From contig JAIOYV010000037.1 of assembly GCA_021740905.1 (NCBI GenBank), forward strand, positions 1-61,314: 61,314 nucleotides of DNA, read 5' to 3'. A program made the position numbers and the translations under genes. The stretch is from Bacteroidales bacterium. GTDB lineage: Bacteria; Bacteroidota; Bacteroidia; Bacteroidales; M50B96. Positions 43,441-54,100 of this stretch are shown here, piece by piece. The first letter of the stretch is position 1. Every line of letters begins with the position of its first letter. A model generated the notes under the pieces. That model made no database searches and had not been told where the DNA came from. It was given only the letters and a program-made list of their open reading frames with translations.

Positions 43441-44427
43441 TTACTGTATAGGATAAACTATACGTGTTTGCCATTTTGCAGGATCCGGTTCATTCGAAGG
43501 GTCTGTAAGATATTCTTCATAAGGTGATCCAGCCATTTGGTAGCCACAATCGGAGATATAGTTTCCTAATAATTCGTGCCCTGTCCCCAGTCCATCGTAC
43601 GAGCCAACGTACAGGTATTCAACTGCTTTGCTTTCACTTATTCCTGAAACTACAATTTCGCCCTGATCGCCAATCGTTTGCATAGTGGGTATGGCGGCTT
43701 CAAAATGGATAAATCCTTCGGGGTTCCAAACATGATAGATGCAGAGAGGAGGGCCGGCCATTTCCAATTGATTTTTCATGAAAAATTGAACCAATTTGCC
43801 GTACACTTCGCCCATTTTCATTTCCATGTCCGCAAGCAGGCATGAGTCGTTGATCGCGTAAGTGGTTGCTGGTGTGGTGACAATTTCGTTAATACCAGAA
43901 TAATCGGGCATCGCCTCACAAGTGTCCTTCAACGATTGTAGGCCTTTCGTGAAAAAAGGATCCATCCAACCGGGTGCCATTAATCCAAAAATACGACCCA
44001 TAGGCCACGATAGATCTATCATTGTCATACCCCACGTAACTTTTACCCCCACATCCATCTTTTCAAATGTCCAAGTGCTTGTTGATTTTCCATCTGCGCC
44101 AAAATCAAGCGACGTTTCGATCGAACTAAAGGGAGTGCTTTCATCAATAATCTGTGAACCACTTCCCATTTTTTCGCTTGTCCATGTGCGCTTGGCTCCA
44201 ACACCTGCAGTTGGACCTTCGTATTCTGTGGTCATGTCGTCGCTCTTGAAAGGAGACCATTTTTCCCAATTTGGGAAATTATTAACCTGATTGAAAACGA
44301 CACTTTCGGAAGCCGAAATTTCAATGCTATTTCCCATTTCAACAGTCTTGGGTAAAAATGCCGCAACGGCCAAAATAAGACCCACAATTATGACGAGGGC
44401 TAAAACAATAATTTTTAATGCTTTCAT
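43441..44427 (-). CDS. Membrane-anchored SRPBCC plus GyrI-like domain protein
   Basis: The 328-residue protein starts MKALKIIVLALVIIVG with one membrane helix. A START/SRPBCC-like domain (about 30-170; NFPNWEKWSPFKSDD, VTWGMTMIDLSWPMGRIFGLMAP) and a GyrI-like effector-binding domain (about 190-328) follow. Both folds bind small hydrophobic molecules; the ligand is unknown. The ATG at 44427 was chosen over one 48 bases upstream because the hydrophobic start then lies at the N-terminus. Confidence 0.8.
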   Translation of the reverse strand: MKALKIIVLALVIIVGLILAVAAFLPKTVEMGNSIEISASESVVFNQVNNFPNWEKWSPFKSDDMTTEYEGPTAGVGAKRTWTSEKMGSGSQIIDESTPFSSIETSLDFGADGKSTSTWTFEKMDVGVKVTWGMTMIDLSWPMGRIFGLMAPGWMDPFFTKGLQSLKDTCEAMPDYSGINEIVTTPATTYAINDSCLLADMEMKMGEVYGKLVQFFMKNQLEMAGPPLCIYHVWNPEGFIHFEAAIPTMQTIGDQGEIVVSGISESKAVEYLYVGSYDGLGTGHELLGNYISDCGYQMAGSPYEEYLTDPSNEPDPAKWQTRIVYPIQ

Positions 44428-44583
44428 AGTACAATTTTTATGGTTTGAAGCAAAAATATAAAAAGTTTGATTCAAAGAACAGATTGCCCAAACTTTATTT
44501 TGAAAAGTTCGTAGTATTTCTCGACGGTAATATTTGTAAACTATTTAATTTTTGTTTCCTTCGCCTTAAATTTGGCGTAAATA

Positions 44584-44904
44584 ATGAGGTATTCGATGTC
44601 GAAAAAGAAAATAATCGTTTCGTTCAAAAAAATGTCGCCAGACATGCAAAAGCAGGTACACCAAGAGTTTCCTGGCGAACTGATAAATCATGCCCGAAAA
44701 ATACCCAAAGGCAACAATGACTTTTTCTATGCCATAGATTTCGAGACAGCAGACACAAGCTACCTTATTAAAATTGAGGTAAAATTTGACAAAACTATGG
44801 ACGAAAACAGAATGGAAAAATTGATGAAAGACCATGAAGGCCTTCGCGAATCGCAACGAATGTTTTATCGGAGTGGGTTTGCTGGCCGTTCAGAGCGCAA
44901 TTAA
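44584..44904 (+). CDS. Small unknown cytosolic protein
   Basis: This product is up to 106 residues, starting at 44584 or at 44596 (MSKKKIIVSFKKMSPDMQKQV). It is charged, with no signal peptide or membrane helix, and includes EFPGELINHARKIPKGNNDFFYAIDFETADTSYLIKIEVKF and a helical C-terminus. The composition and alternating strand/helix pattern look like a genuine small protein. No family was recognised. Confidence 0.6.
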   Translation: MRYSMSKKKIIVSFKKMSPDMQKQVHQEFPGELINHARKIPKGNNDFFYAIDFETADTSYLIKIEVKFDKTMDENRMEKLMKDHEGLRESQRMFYRSGFAGRSERN

Positions 44905-44988
44905 TCAATGGATTAGATGTAATGCTAAGATCTCTATAGCAATTTCCCGAAAATTTTCTCAACAGCAATAAGCAAAAAATTAAAAACA

Positions 44989-44996
44989 TATATTTG
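44989..44996 (+). promoter_or_regulatory. Candidate -7 box for the 45016 gene
   Basis: TATATTTG matches TAnnTTTG, 20 bases before the ATG. No -33 element was identified. Confidence 0.4.
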
Positions 44997-45015
44997 TACA
45001 AAATGTAAAGTCGCT

Positions 45016-45903
45016 ATGAACATTCGAAAAATATGCTTTGCTCTTGTACTTGTTTTCTCCTTGATTGCACATGTATTCGCTATAGGAAAATTGGGATCGT
45101 TTCCCGAAAAAGCTCATGAAACCAACTTATTACTGACCCGCCCAGTAAAGACAAATTTCTCGATTGGACAATGGCAAGGTGCAACCTATAGCACTACTTT
45201 GTTTGAGGGGAGCTTTTATGTGGGAAATTCAAGCATTGTCAAATCGCAATTTCGTTTTGGGCAAACCTTAGGATTTAGTGGCAATTACCAAAAAAGTAAT
45301 AATTGGTCTTTTCAGGCCGAACTTTTATGGGAACAGAAGGGGATGTATTTTGAGGATTTAAAAAAGCAGGTCTATTATGTGCCCATTTGGCCAACACCTA
45401 AATTGCTCACCACAGATATCAAAGCCGAATTGATCATGAATTATTGGTCACTTCCAATAGTGGCCCGACGGCATTTCGGAAGGGTTGTGAAATGGTATAT
45501 GGAAGCAGGCCCATGTATAAGTCATCTTAAAAGGGCTTCAATTGAAGGGGATATGAAATATGATTATTATAATCCTTATACCGAAAAGATTATTCATTCG
45601 ACTATACCAATAGGGAAAGTTGCCACGGGAGACTATGGTTTAGACCTATCAATGATTGGTGGACTTGGCCTGATTATTCCTATTCAAAAAGGTCTTAGGG
45701 GGCCGATCATTAGCCTCGTTTTGAATGGGCGGTATCAGCACGGCTTAATTAATGTGTATAAAGGCGAAGCACCCGAAGAACTAAACCCACTTTTAATTAT
45801 CGACCCAAATATTATAGTAGAAGATCCGGTACACCCCAATGATGGTCAAACTATAAAAACTTCTGTAATCAGTTTTCGATTGGGTGTTGTGGTGGCAATT
45901 TAA
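45016..45903 (+). CDS. Outer-membrane beta-barrel protein
   Basis: The 295-residue protein has a signal peptide (MNIRKICFALVLVFSLIAHVFA). Alternating amphipathic strands follow (GQTLGFSGNYQKSNNWSFQAELLWEQKGMY; MNYWSLPIVARRHFG; WYMEAGPCISHL), ending in SVISFRLGVVVAI. It resembles small PorT-type barrels. Substrate or partner is unknown. Confidence 0.75.
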   Translation: MNIRKICFALVLVFSLIAHVFAIGKLGSFPEKAHETNLLLTRPVKTNFSIGQWQGATYSTTLFEGSFYVGNSSIVKSQFRFGQTLGFSGNYQKSNNWSFQAELLWEQKGMYFEDLKKQVYYVPIWPTPKLLTTDIKAELIMNYWSLPIVARRHFGRVVKWYMEAGPCISHLKRASIEGDMKYDYYNPYTEKIIHSTIPIGKVATGDYGLDLSMIGGLGLIIPIQKGLRGPIISLVLNGRYQHGLINVYKGEAPEELNPLLIIDPNIIVEDPVHPNDGQTIKTSVISFRLGVVVAI

Positions 45904-45974
45904 ACGATTATTGCTGATTGTAAAATGATTAATACAATCGCAGCATATACAGGGTAATTTCAACAAAATTCAAA

Positions 45975-46727
45975 TCAAAAAATCCAATGCTTTTTTTTCT
46001 TCGAGAAATCAGGGCACTTGGGTTCTTTTCTTTTCTTGCGTTTTTTCTTCTTCTGAAATTGCTTTTGATAATCATCATTCGATTGTTGCCATTTATCTTC
46101 TTGATTATAAAAATGATCCCAATATTGTTCTTCGTCCACAGGTTGCTTTGATTGCTGATAAAGTAAGCTGTCGGGTTTATTTTTAGTACTTTGGTTGTCT
46201 GATTTCGCTGTGGTTTTATGAATCTCTTTTTCATCCAGCGAAAAATATTCGCTCCTTATTTCGATCCCATGAAGCAGCTTTTGGGCATCTTCTTCGGTTT
46301 TGCAATTTGTTTGGACCAACAATTTCCATTTTATTTTTGATGAATTGAGCGTAGGATCAAGGCGAAACAGCATAGCCAACCTTCGCGAGAGCAAAGCATA
46401 ATAATTGGTTATCCAGTCATCTTTAAAATAGGGATATTTGCTAAACACTACGGTAACTTCGAGTACCCGCCTGTTTGCCACATTGGTGATCCACTTTTTA
46501 GGGTTTTCGAAATTTGCCTGTGCATAGCCATTTTTTAAGAAACAAATATAAATGGATTCATCGGGTTGGTAGCTTTCAATTTCGGAATACTCAAAACAGG
46601 ATTCCAATTCGGATATAAATTTATGGGGTTGTTCGAGCCATTGCAGATCAAATTTCTGTTGCCCGGAAAGCAAGAAATCCGAAATCAACAGGATGAAAAA
46701 GACAAGGGTAAAGTTTTTCTTAAGCAT
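45975..46727 (-). CDS. Secreted protein of unknown function
   Basis: Starting at 46727, the 250-residue protein has a signal peptide (MLKKNFTLVFFILLISDFLLSG). A mixed alpha/beta domain (VLEVTVVFSKYPYFKDDWITNYYALLSRRLAMLF) and a very basic C-terminus (KKKKRKKRKEPKCPDFSKKKKH) follow. Upstream start codons would bury the signal peptide. No family was recognised. Confidence 0.65.
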   Translation of the reverse strand: MLKKNFTLVFFILLISDFLLSGQQKFDLQWLEQPHKFISELESCFEYSEIESYQPDESIYICFLKNGYAQANFENPKKWITNVANRRVLEVTVVFSKYPYFKDDWITNYYALLSRRLAMLFRLDPTLNSSKIKWKLLVQTNCKTEEDAQKLLHGIEIRSEYFSLDEKEIHKTTAKSDNQSTKNKPDSLLYQQSKQPVDEEQYWDHFYNQEDKWQQSNDDYQKQFQKKKKRKKRKEPKCPDFSKKKKHWIF

Positions 46728-46997
46728 GACAATAATTTTGGTTACAAATAAAGCTATTGTGTTTCTATTAGAAAAGACGAAAACAAAAGAAAAATGGTAT
46801 GTTGGGGGGTACTGCAAAACCTCCAGATATGTGAAGGCATTGAAAATGGGCAATGATTAGGAAGTGGAGTGATCGAGGTCATCCAGGTTATTGCTTCAAA
46901 ATAGATTTTCAAGAGAGGGTTTTGCCCACACCTTAGCGAATTTTATACTTTAACCGATTGATTTTATTTACTACTTTAGCCACATTATTATGACAAA

Positions 46998-47750
46998 ATG
47001 TTAAACATCATGAATTTTAAGGTTGTAGTTACTTGCTTCCTAATGGCTTTAGGCTTAATTTCAAATACTTCGGAGGCTCAGTTTTCGATGGCCCTCGGAG
47101 GCTCAGGATATTATTTTGTCAATTCAAACGACAATAATCTTCATTTTGGGCCGCAACTTCGGGCAAATTTCGACTGGGATAATAAAGTCTTAAGTTTTGG
47201 AGGTTCCTATTTTCTTCCAGTGATTTCCAAGGTGCCAACCACGGCTACAAAATCTTTTACAGCTCCTATAGAATTTCCTCCTAAGATCAATATCATTAAT
47301 TCAGTAAGTGCATACAGTATTGATGCATATACAGATTTTCATTATTATTTTCGAGGTGTACCTATTGATGGTAAAGGCTTTTATGGAATTGCCGGAGCGG
47401 GGATGTTCTTTTATAATCAAACGTATTTTTTGTCGAATTTCGATAGAATGGCTTATACGTCGAATAAATATTTCGATGAGCAAAATTATTATTCTACTCA
47501 GCTTACATTTGATATAGGCTTAGGCGGAAAGATACCAATGCGAAAGAAATCGTGGTATTATGAGCTTAAATTTACTTTTCTCACCGATCCTTATAAAGAT
47601 TATGACAGGGCCGTACAAGGCAGCCATTTTATTACTCTCAGCACAGGCATCAACTTCCACATGAAAACCCGAAAAGGCAAATTCCAACGAATGGCGATGG
47701 GGCGTACCAAAAAGGAAAGGAAAAAATCGGTCTCCAAGATTCGCAGATAA
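46998..47750 (+). CDS. Outer-membrane beta-barrel protein
   Basis: The 250-residue protein has a signal peptide (MNFKVVVTCFLMALGLISNTSEA, if started at 47010; 46998 is also possible). Barrel-like strands include YSIDAYTDFHYYFRG and GFYGIAGAGMFFYNQTYF. The C-terminus is basic (KTRKGKFQRMAMGRTKKERKKS), which is unusual for a barrel and may be a periplasmic tail. Confidence 0.7.
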   Translation: MLNIMNFKVVVTCFLMALGLISNTSEAQFSMALGGSGYYFVNSNDNNLHFGPQLRANFDWDNKVLSFGGSYFLPVISKVPTTATKSFTAPIEFPPKINIINSVSAYSIDAYTDFHYYFRGVPIDGKGFYGIAGAGMFFYNQTYFLSNFDRMAYTSNKYFDEQNYYSTQLTFDIGLGGKIPMRKKSWYYELKFTFLTDPYKDYDRAVQGSHFITLSTGINFHMKTRKGKFQRMAMGRTKKERKKSVSKIRR

Positions 47751-48137
47751 TATCTTTTCTAATTGAGATGATTTTTGATTAATAGTTTTTGCCAAACACA
47801 AGGAATTTGGGATTTATTTGGAAACTTAAGTGGAGTTAATAATGACCACTTCAAAGTAATGAAATTTCAAACCCTTCTACGATTCTAAAAGATTCGTTTT
47901 GCATGGTTGCCAAGCCAAATCTATCAAGCAAAAAAAAAATGATTATTTCGAGACTCTGCACCTTAAGAATAGATCATGCCAGCTTGATACAAATATTTCG
48001 CGTTACTTCCGCTACACATTAGGTGCAGTGTACCGAAATGATTGTAGAAATAGGGATCAATCTGAAAATCTGTGGCTGGTTTTATTGGCTTAGTTATTTT
48101 GAAAGTATCACTCTTGACCCAATTCTCAAATTTTAAG
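47751..48137. other. Non-coding spacer
   Basis: No supported gene. A 64-codon frame (47899-48093) has no ribosome-binding context or family resemblance. No repeats were recognised. Confidence 0.5.
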
Positions 48138-48174
48138 AAAAAAAAAGCCCGGAATTCGATCCCAGGCTTTTTTT
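48138..48174 (-). terminator. Terminator after the giant adhesin gene
   Basis: AAAAAAAGCC (48140-48149) faces GGCTTTTTTT (48165-48174), with an inner GGA/TCC pair. U runs on both strands make it potentially bidirectional. Confidence 0.75.
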
Positions 48175-48196
48175 AGAGCTATAATGGCTTATCCTT

Positions 48197-51100
48197 TTAT
48201 TCTTTCACAATCTTTTCAACCACTACTTTGTCGTTGAAATTTAGTTGATAATAATAGATTCCCGGAGCAAGGTTGGGATTGATGTAATTTACCTGATGGT
48301 TGCCTGCCTGGTAGTTTTCACTGCACAACAGATCAACCACTTTCCCTTGCATATCAATTAACTTGATAATTACCTTTCCTTCAACTGGCAAAGTAAAGCT
48401 AATTTGAAGTTCATCGCGGAATGGGTTGGGGAAACAGGAACTGTATGTAGTTTCGCTTACAGGGGTCAATTTATTTTGAATTTTTCCTACAATCGAAATC
48501 TTATCCCTGGCATAAAACTCATCTCCTTCAATCCATTTTTGGATGATTAATTCAGATTCCAGATCAGTAGTCTGATCCCAAATAAGAATTGTGAAGTTTT
48601 CCCCTTCGACTATGTTTTCAGTTTCATCAGTCAGTACATCATCACCCCAAATAGGTATGGCCAGGTGATCCCCTGTAAATACAGAGCCTCCGATCAGTGT
48701 GCCATTTTTACCAAGCATGGCTATTTCATCGCCGTTGTTAGGAAGATGCTCCCAGGCTGTTAAAGGAATTCCGAGGGTCATGTTCGAACCGGTATTTTGA
48801 TTCATTTGGAAATGGTATAGCGCAGGTCTTTCAACATAGCTTGCTTTGGTTGGGGCTGTGTTTTTAGGATATGTCAAAGTACTGGCAGCGGAAAGCAAGG
48901 TTTGGTAACCTTGGCCGGGTTGCATATTCCCAATTTGGTTAAGTCCGAAATAGGGCCATAAAGATTGCCCCATCGTATTTTTCATCATCAACAAGTTGGA
49001 ATATATACTTGATACCATGTCTGCTGCATTGCCTGGTGCATGACGCAAATAGCCAATTATCCGCCAACCAGCTTCTACGTTAATGCCAATATTCTGTGGT
49101 AAAACAATCGTGCCGGGAATGGGGCACACAACCGTGTCGATTGAGTTGACCTGGTATCCCTGACCAACGACATAGTCGCCAATTTGGTTAAGCCCGAAAA
49201 ATGGCCAATACGCACTACCAGAAGAGTTTTTAACCATAAGGATACTGCTGATGACCGGTGCAAAGACCTCTGGGATCGAATCGTTGTATGGAGACACAAA
49301 GGTTGAGAAGAAGCTCCAGCCTTTTACCAAAGTCACATAATGAATCGTGTCTAGATTATATTCAACCAGTGCTGCCGACGAATTGATACACGCATTGCCA
49401 TCTGTTACTTCGACCGAGTAAATTCCAGGATACTGGGCTTGAATAGATTGATCGGTGCTGGTATTGTTCCATAAGTAAGACACAAAACCTGGCCCGGCAT
49501 CCAACGTGGCGGAATATCCTGGTGTAATTGTATAATGTGGAGCAAGTGAGGGAGTTGGAGTTGGATAAATTCCTAACACAAAATCGTCACTTGCTTCGCA
49601 TCCGTCTCCATTCGTTACTGTAACAGAGTAGGTCCCTGCCGTGTAAACACTGATGGTCTGTGTGGTTTCCGAAGTCGACCATGCGTAAGCTGTTTGAACA
49701 CCTGCATCAAGTAAGTATGAATCACCATTGCAAACCGAAGCATCTGCATCCAAAGTCACTGTTGGGTTTGGATAAATTCCCAGGACAAACTCATCGCTTG
49801 CCTGGCATCCGTTTCCATCGGTTACAGTTACGGAGTATGTCCCTGCTGCTGAAACATTGATGGTCTGTGTGGTTTCCGAAGTCGACCAGGCATAAGCTGT
49901 TTGAACACCAGCATCTAACAAATATGAACTGCCATCGCAAACTGAAGCATCGGCAGCCAAAGTCACTGTTGGTAGAGGGTAAACACCCAGGACAAACTCA
50001 TCGCTTGCCTGGCATCCGTTTCCATCAGTTACAGTAACCGAGTACGTCCCTGCTGCTGAAACATTGATTGTCTGGGTTGTTTCCGAAGTCGACCAGGCAT
50101 AAGCTGTTTGAACACCAGCATCTAACAAATATGAACTGCCATCGCAAACTGAAGCATCGTTTGCCAAAGTCACTGTTGGGTTTGGATAAATTCCTAGTAC
50201 AAAATCATCACTGGCCTGACAACTGTTTAAATCAGTTACAGTAACCGAGTATGTCCCTGCTGCATCAACACTGATTGTCTGGGTTGTTTCCGAAGTCGAC
50301 CACGCATAAGCTGTTTGAACGCCTGCATCTAACATGTATGAACTTCCGTCGCAAATTGAAGCATCGGCAGCCAAAGTCACTGTTGGTAGAGGGTAAACAC
50401 CAAGGACAAACTCATCGCTTGCCTGGCATCCGTTTCCATCAGTTACAGTAACCGAGTATGTCCCTGTTGCTGAAACATTGATGGTCTGTGTGGATTCCGA
50501 AGTCGACCAGGCATAAGCTGTTTGAACGCCTGCATCTAACATATATGAATTACCGTCGCAAACTGAAGCATCGTTTGCCAAAGTCACTGTTGGGTTTGGA
50601 TAAATTCCGAGTACAAAATCATCACTGGCCAGGCAACCGTTTCCATCGGTTACAGTTACCGAATATGTCCCTGCTGCTGAAACATTGATGGTCTGTGTGG
50701 TTTCCGAAGTCGACCAGGCATAAGCTGTTTGAACACCAGCATCTAACAAATATGAACTGCCGTCGCAAACTGAAGCATCGTTTGCCAAAGTCACAGTTGG
50801 GTTTGGATAAATTCCTAGTACAAAATCATCACTGGCCTGGCATCCGTTCCCATCGGTTACAGTTACGGAGTATGTCCCTGCTGCATCAACACTGATAGTC
50901 TGTGTGGTTTCCGAAGTCGACCAGGCATAAGCTGTTTGAACGCCTGCATCTAACATGTATGAATTTCCTTCGCAAACCGAAGCATCGGCAGCCAAAGTCA
51001 CTGTTGGGTTTGGATAAATTCCTAGTACAAAATCATCACTGGCCTGGCATCCGTTCCCATCGGTTACAGTTACGGAGTATGTCCCTGCTGCATCAACACT

Positions 51101-54100
51101 GATTGTCTGGGTTGTTTCCGAAGTCGACCACGCATAAGCTGTTTGAACGCCTGCATCTAACATGTATGAACTTCCGTCGCAAATTGAAGCATTGGCAGCC
51201 AAAGTCACTGTTGGTAGAGGGTAAACACCAAGGACAAACTCATCGCTTGCCTGGCATCCGTTTCCATCAGTTACAGTAACCGAGTATGTCCCTGCTGCTG
51301 AAACATTGATGGTCTGTGTGGTTTCCGAAGTCGACCAGGCATAAGCTGTTTGAACACCAGCATCTAACAAATATGAACTGCCATCGCAAACCGAAGCATC
51401 GGCAGCTAAACCCACTGTTGGGTTTGGATAAATTCCTAGTACAAAATCATCGCTGGTCTGGCATCCGTTTGCATCGGTCACGGTCACAGAGTATGATCCT
51501 GCAGAGGAAACACTGATCGTTTGGGTAGTTTCCAGAGTCGACCACGCATAAGCTGTTTGAATACCTGCATCTAACATATATGAATTACCGTCGCAAACCG
51601 AAGCATCGGCAGCTAAAGCCACTGTTGGGTTTGGATAAATCCCCAGGACAAACTCGTCGGTTGCCTGGCAACCATATACATTCGCCACAGTTACCGTGTA
51701 TGTCCCTGCTGCATCAACACTGATTGTCTGGGTTGTTTCCGAAGTCGACCAGGCATAAGCTGTTTGAACGCCTGCATCTAACATATATGAACTTCCGTCG
51801 CAAACTGAAGCATCGGCAGCTAAAGCCACTGTTGGGTTTGGATAAATTCCCAAGACAAAATCATCACTTGCCTGACAACTGTTTCCATCGGTTACAGTTA
51901 CGGAGTATGTCCCTGCTGCATCAACATTGATGGTCTGTGTGGTTTCTGAAGTCGACCAGGCATAAGCTGTTTGAATTCCAGCATCTAACAAATATGAACT
52001 GCCATCGCAAACCGAAGCATCATTTGCCAGTGTCACTGTTGGGTTTGGATAAATCCCCAGGACAAACTCGTCGGTTGCCTGGCAACCATATACATTCGCC
52101 ACAGTTACCGTGTATGTCCCTGCTGTTGAAACAAGAATGGTCTGGGTATTTTCATAAGTCGACCATAAGTTTACAGTTTGAATCCCTGCATCGAGTAAAT
52201 ATGAACTCCCATCACAAATTGAAGCATCGTCAGCCAAAGTCACTGTTGGGTTTGGATAAATCCCCAAGACAAAATCATCACTTGCCTGACAACTGTTTCC
52301 ATCGGTTACAGTGACCGAGTATGTCCCTGCTGCAGAAACATTGATTGTTTGAGTAGTTTCCGAAGTCGACCAGGCATAAGTTGTTTGAACACCTGCATCT
52401 AATAAATATGAACCTCCGTCGCAAATTGAAGCATCGGCAGCCAAAGTCACTGTTGGGTTTGGATAAATCCCCAAAACAAAATCATCACTGGCCTGGCATC
52501 CGTTTCCATCGGTTACAGTCACCGAGTATGCCCCTGCTGCTGTAACATTGATGGTCTGTGTGGTTTCCGAAGTTGACCAGGCATAAGCTGTTTGAATGCC
52601 TGCATCTAACATGTATGAACTTCCGTCGCAAATTGAAGCATCGGTAGCCAAAGTTACAGTTGGGTTGGGATAAATTCCGAGTACAAAATCATCACTGGCC
52701 TGGCATCCGTTTCCATCGGTTACAGTCACCGAGTATGCCCCTGCTGCAGAAACATTGATGGTTTGTGTGGTTTCCGAAGTCGACCAGGCATAAGCTGATT
52801 GAACGCCTGCATCAAGCAAGTATGAATTTCCACTACAAACCGAAGCATCGTCAGCCAAAGTCACTGTTGGGTTGGGATAAATTCCGAGTACAAAATCATC
52901 ACTGGCCTGGCATCCGTTTCCATCGGTAACAGTCACAGAATATGTGTCTGCTGTGGATACATTGATTGTTTGGGTAGTTTCTGAGGTTGACCATGCGTAA
53001 GCTGTTTGAACGCCTGCATCAAGTATGTATGAATCACCATTGCAAACCGAAGCATCGGCAGCCAAAGTCACGGTTGGGCTTGGATACATCCCAATGATAA
53101 TGCCATCGCTGCCCTGGCATCCGTTTGCATCTATCACAAATAGAGAGTATATACCGCCGGACGAAACAGTTAGGGTTTGATCGGTGGAGTTGTCGGACCA
53201 AATGTATGTAGAAAATGTTCCTGCATCAAGTGTAATAGAAGAACCCTGGCAGATTTCCTGGTTGGGACCTAATTCCACAACCGGGGGTGCATAAGAGTTA
53301 ACTGTTACGGATGCTGAATTCTGGCAACCATTGTTGTCGCTTACTTCAAGCGAGTAGGTTCCAGCGGTGGTCACTGTAATTGTTTGGGTTGCTGCTGCAG
53401 TATTCCATAAATAGGTGTTGAAGGTTCCACCGTTCAATTCGAGACTTCCTCCTTGACAAAACGAAGTATTGGTTCCGAAGTCGATCTGAGGTAGTCCAAA
53501 AACTTCGGTGCTTTGTGTGGTCGTGCCCGTACATGAAGTCGCAATATCAGTATAGGTATAAGTAATTGTATGTGTACCTACACCTGCTACGTTCGGATCG
53601 AAGGTAAACCCCGAAATCCCAGAACCTGAAAATGAGCCACCCGATATGTTTGGCACCAATGTAGAAGAAGCATCCGAGAGACAGTAGCTAGCATCCAGTC
53701 CGGTAAAACTGAGCACTGCATTGGAAATTTCTGTGATAACAATTTCGTCCGATCCGGTGCAGCCATTACTATCTGTAACTGTAACCGAATAAGTCCCGGC
53801 AGCTGATACAGTAAGAGTTTGGTTGGTCGACAAATCAGTCCATAAATAGGACGCATATAAACCTGCATCAAGGACGGTTGTAGTGCCTTCACATATATCC
53901 TGGTCGGGACCTAAATCGACAACTGGATTAGGATTGGAAGTAACCGCTACCGAAGCCGAATTGGTGCACGAATTTCCGTCGGTTACAGTGAGGCTGTATG
54001 TCCCGGCTGCATTTACGGTAATTGTTTGTGAGCTGGCGGAAGTGTTCCACAAATAACCAGCAAAAGTGCCGCCATTCAAAATAAGGCTTTCTCCCTCGCA

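Noticed and set aside
47899-48093. 64-codon plus-strand frame
   Set aside because: No ribosome-binding context, no domain, and ordinary spacer composition.
49660-52314. Series of plus-strand frames of about 66 codons at 207-bp spacing
   Set aside because: They are antisense shadows of the 207-bp adhesin repeats; the minus frame is open over 9 kb with a signal peptide and sorting domain.
49550-53068. Possible CRISPR-like direct repeats
   Set aside because: The 207-bp units are contiguous, coding and without spacers.
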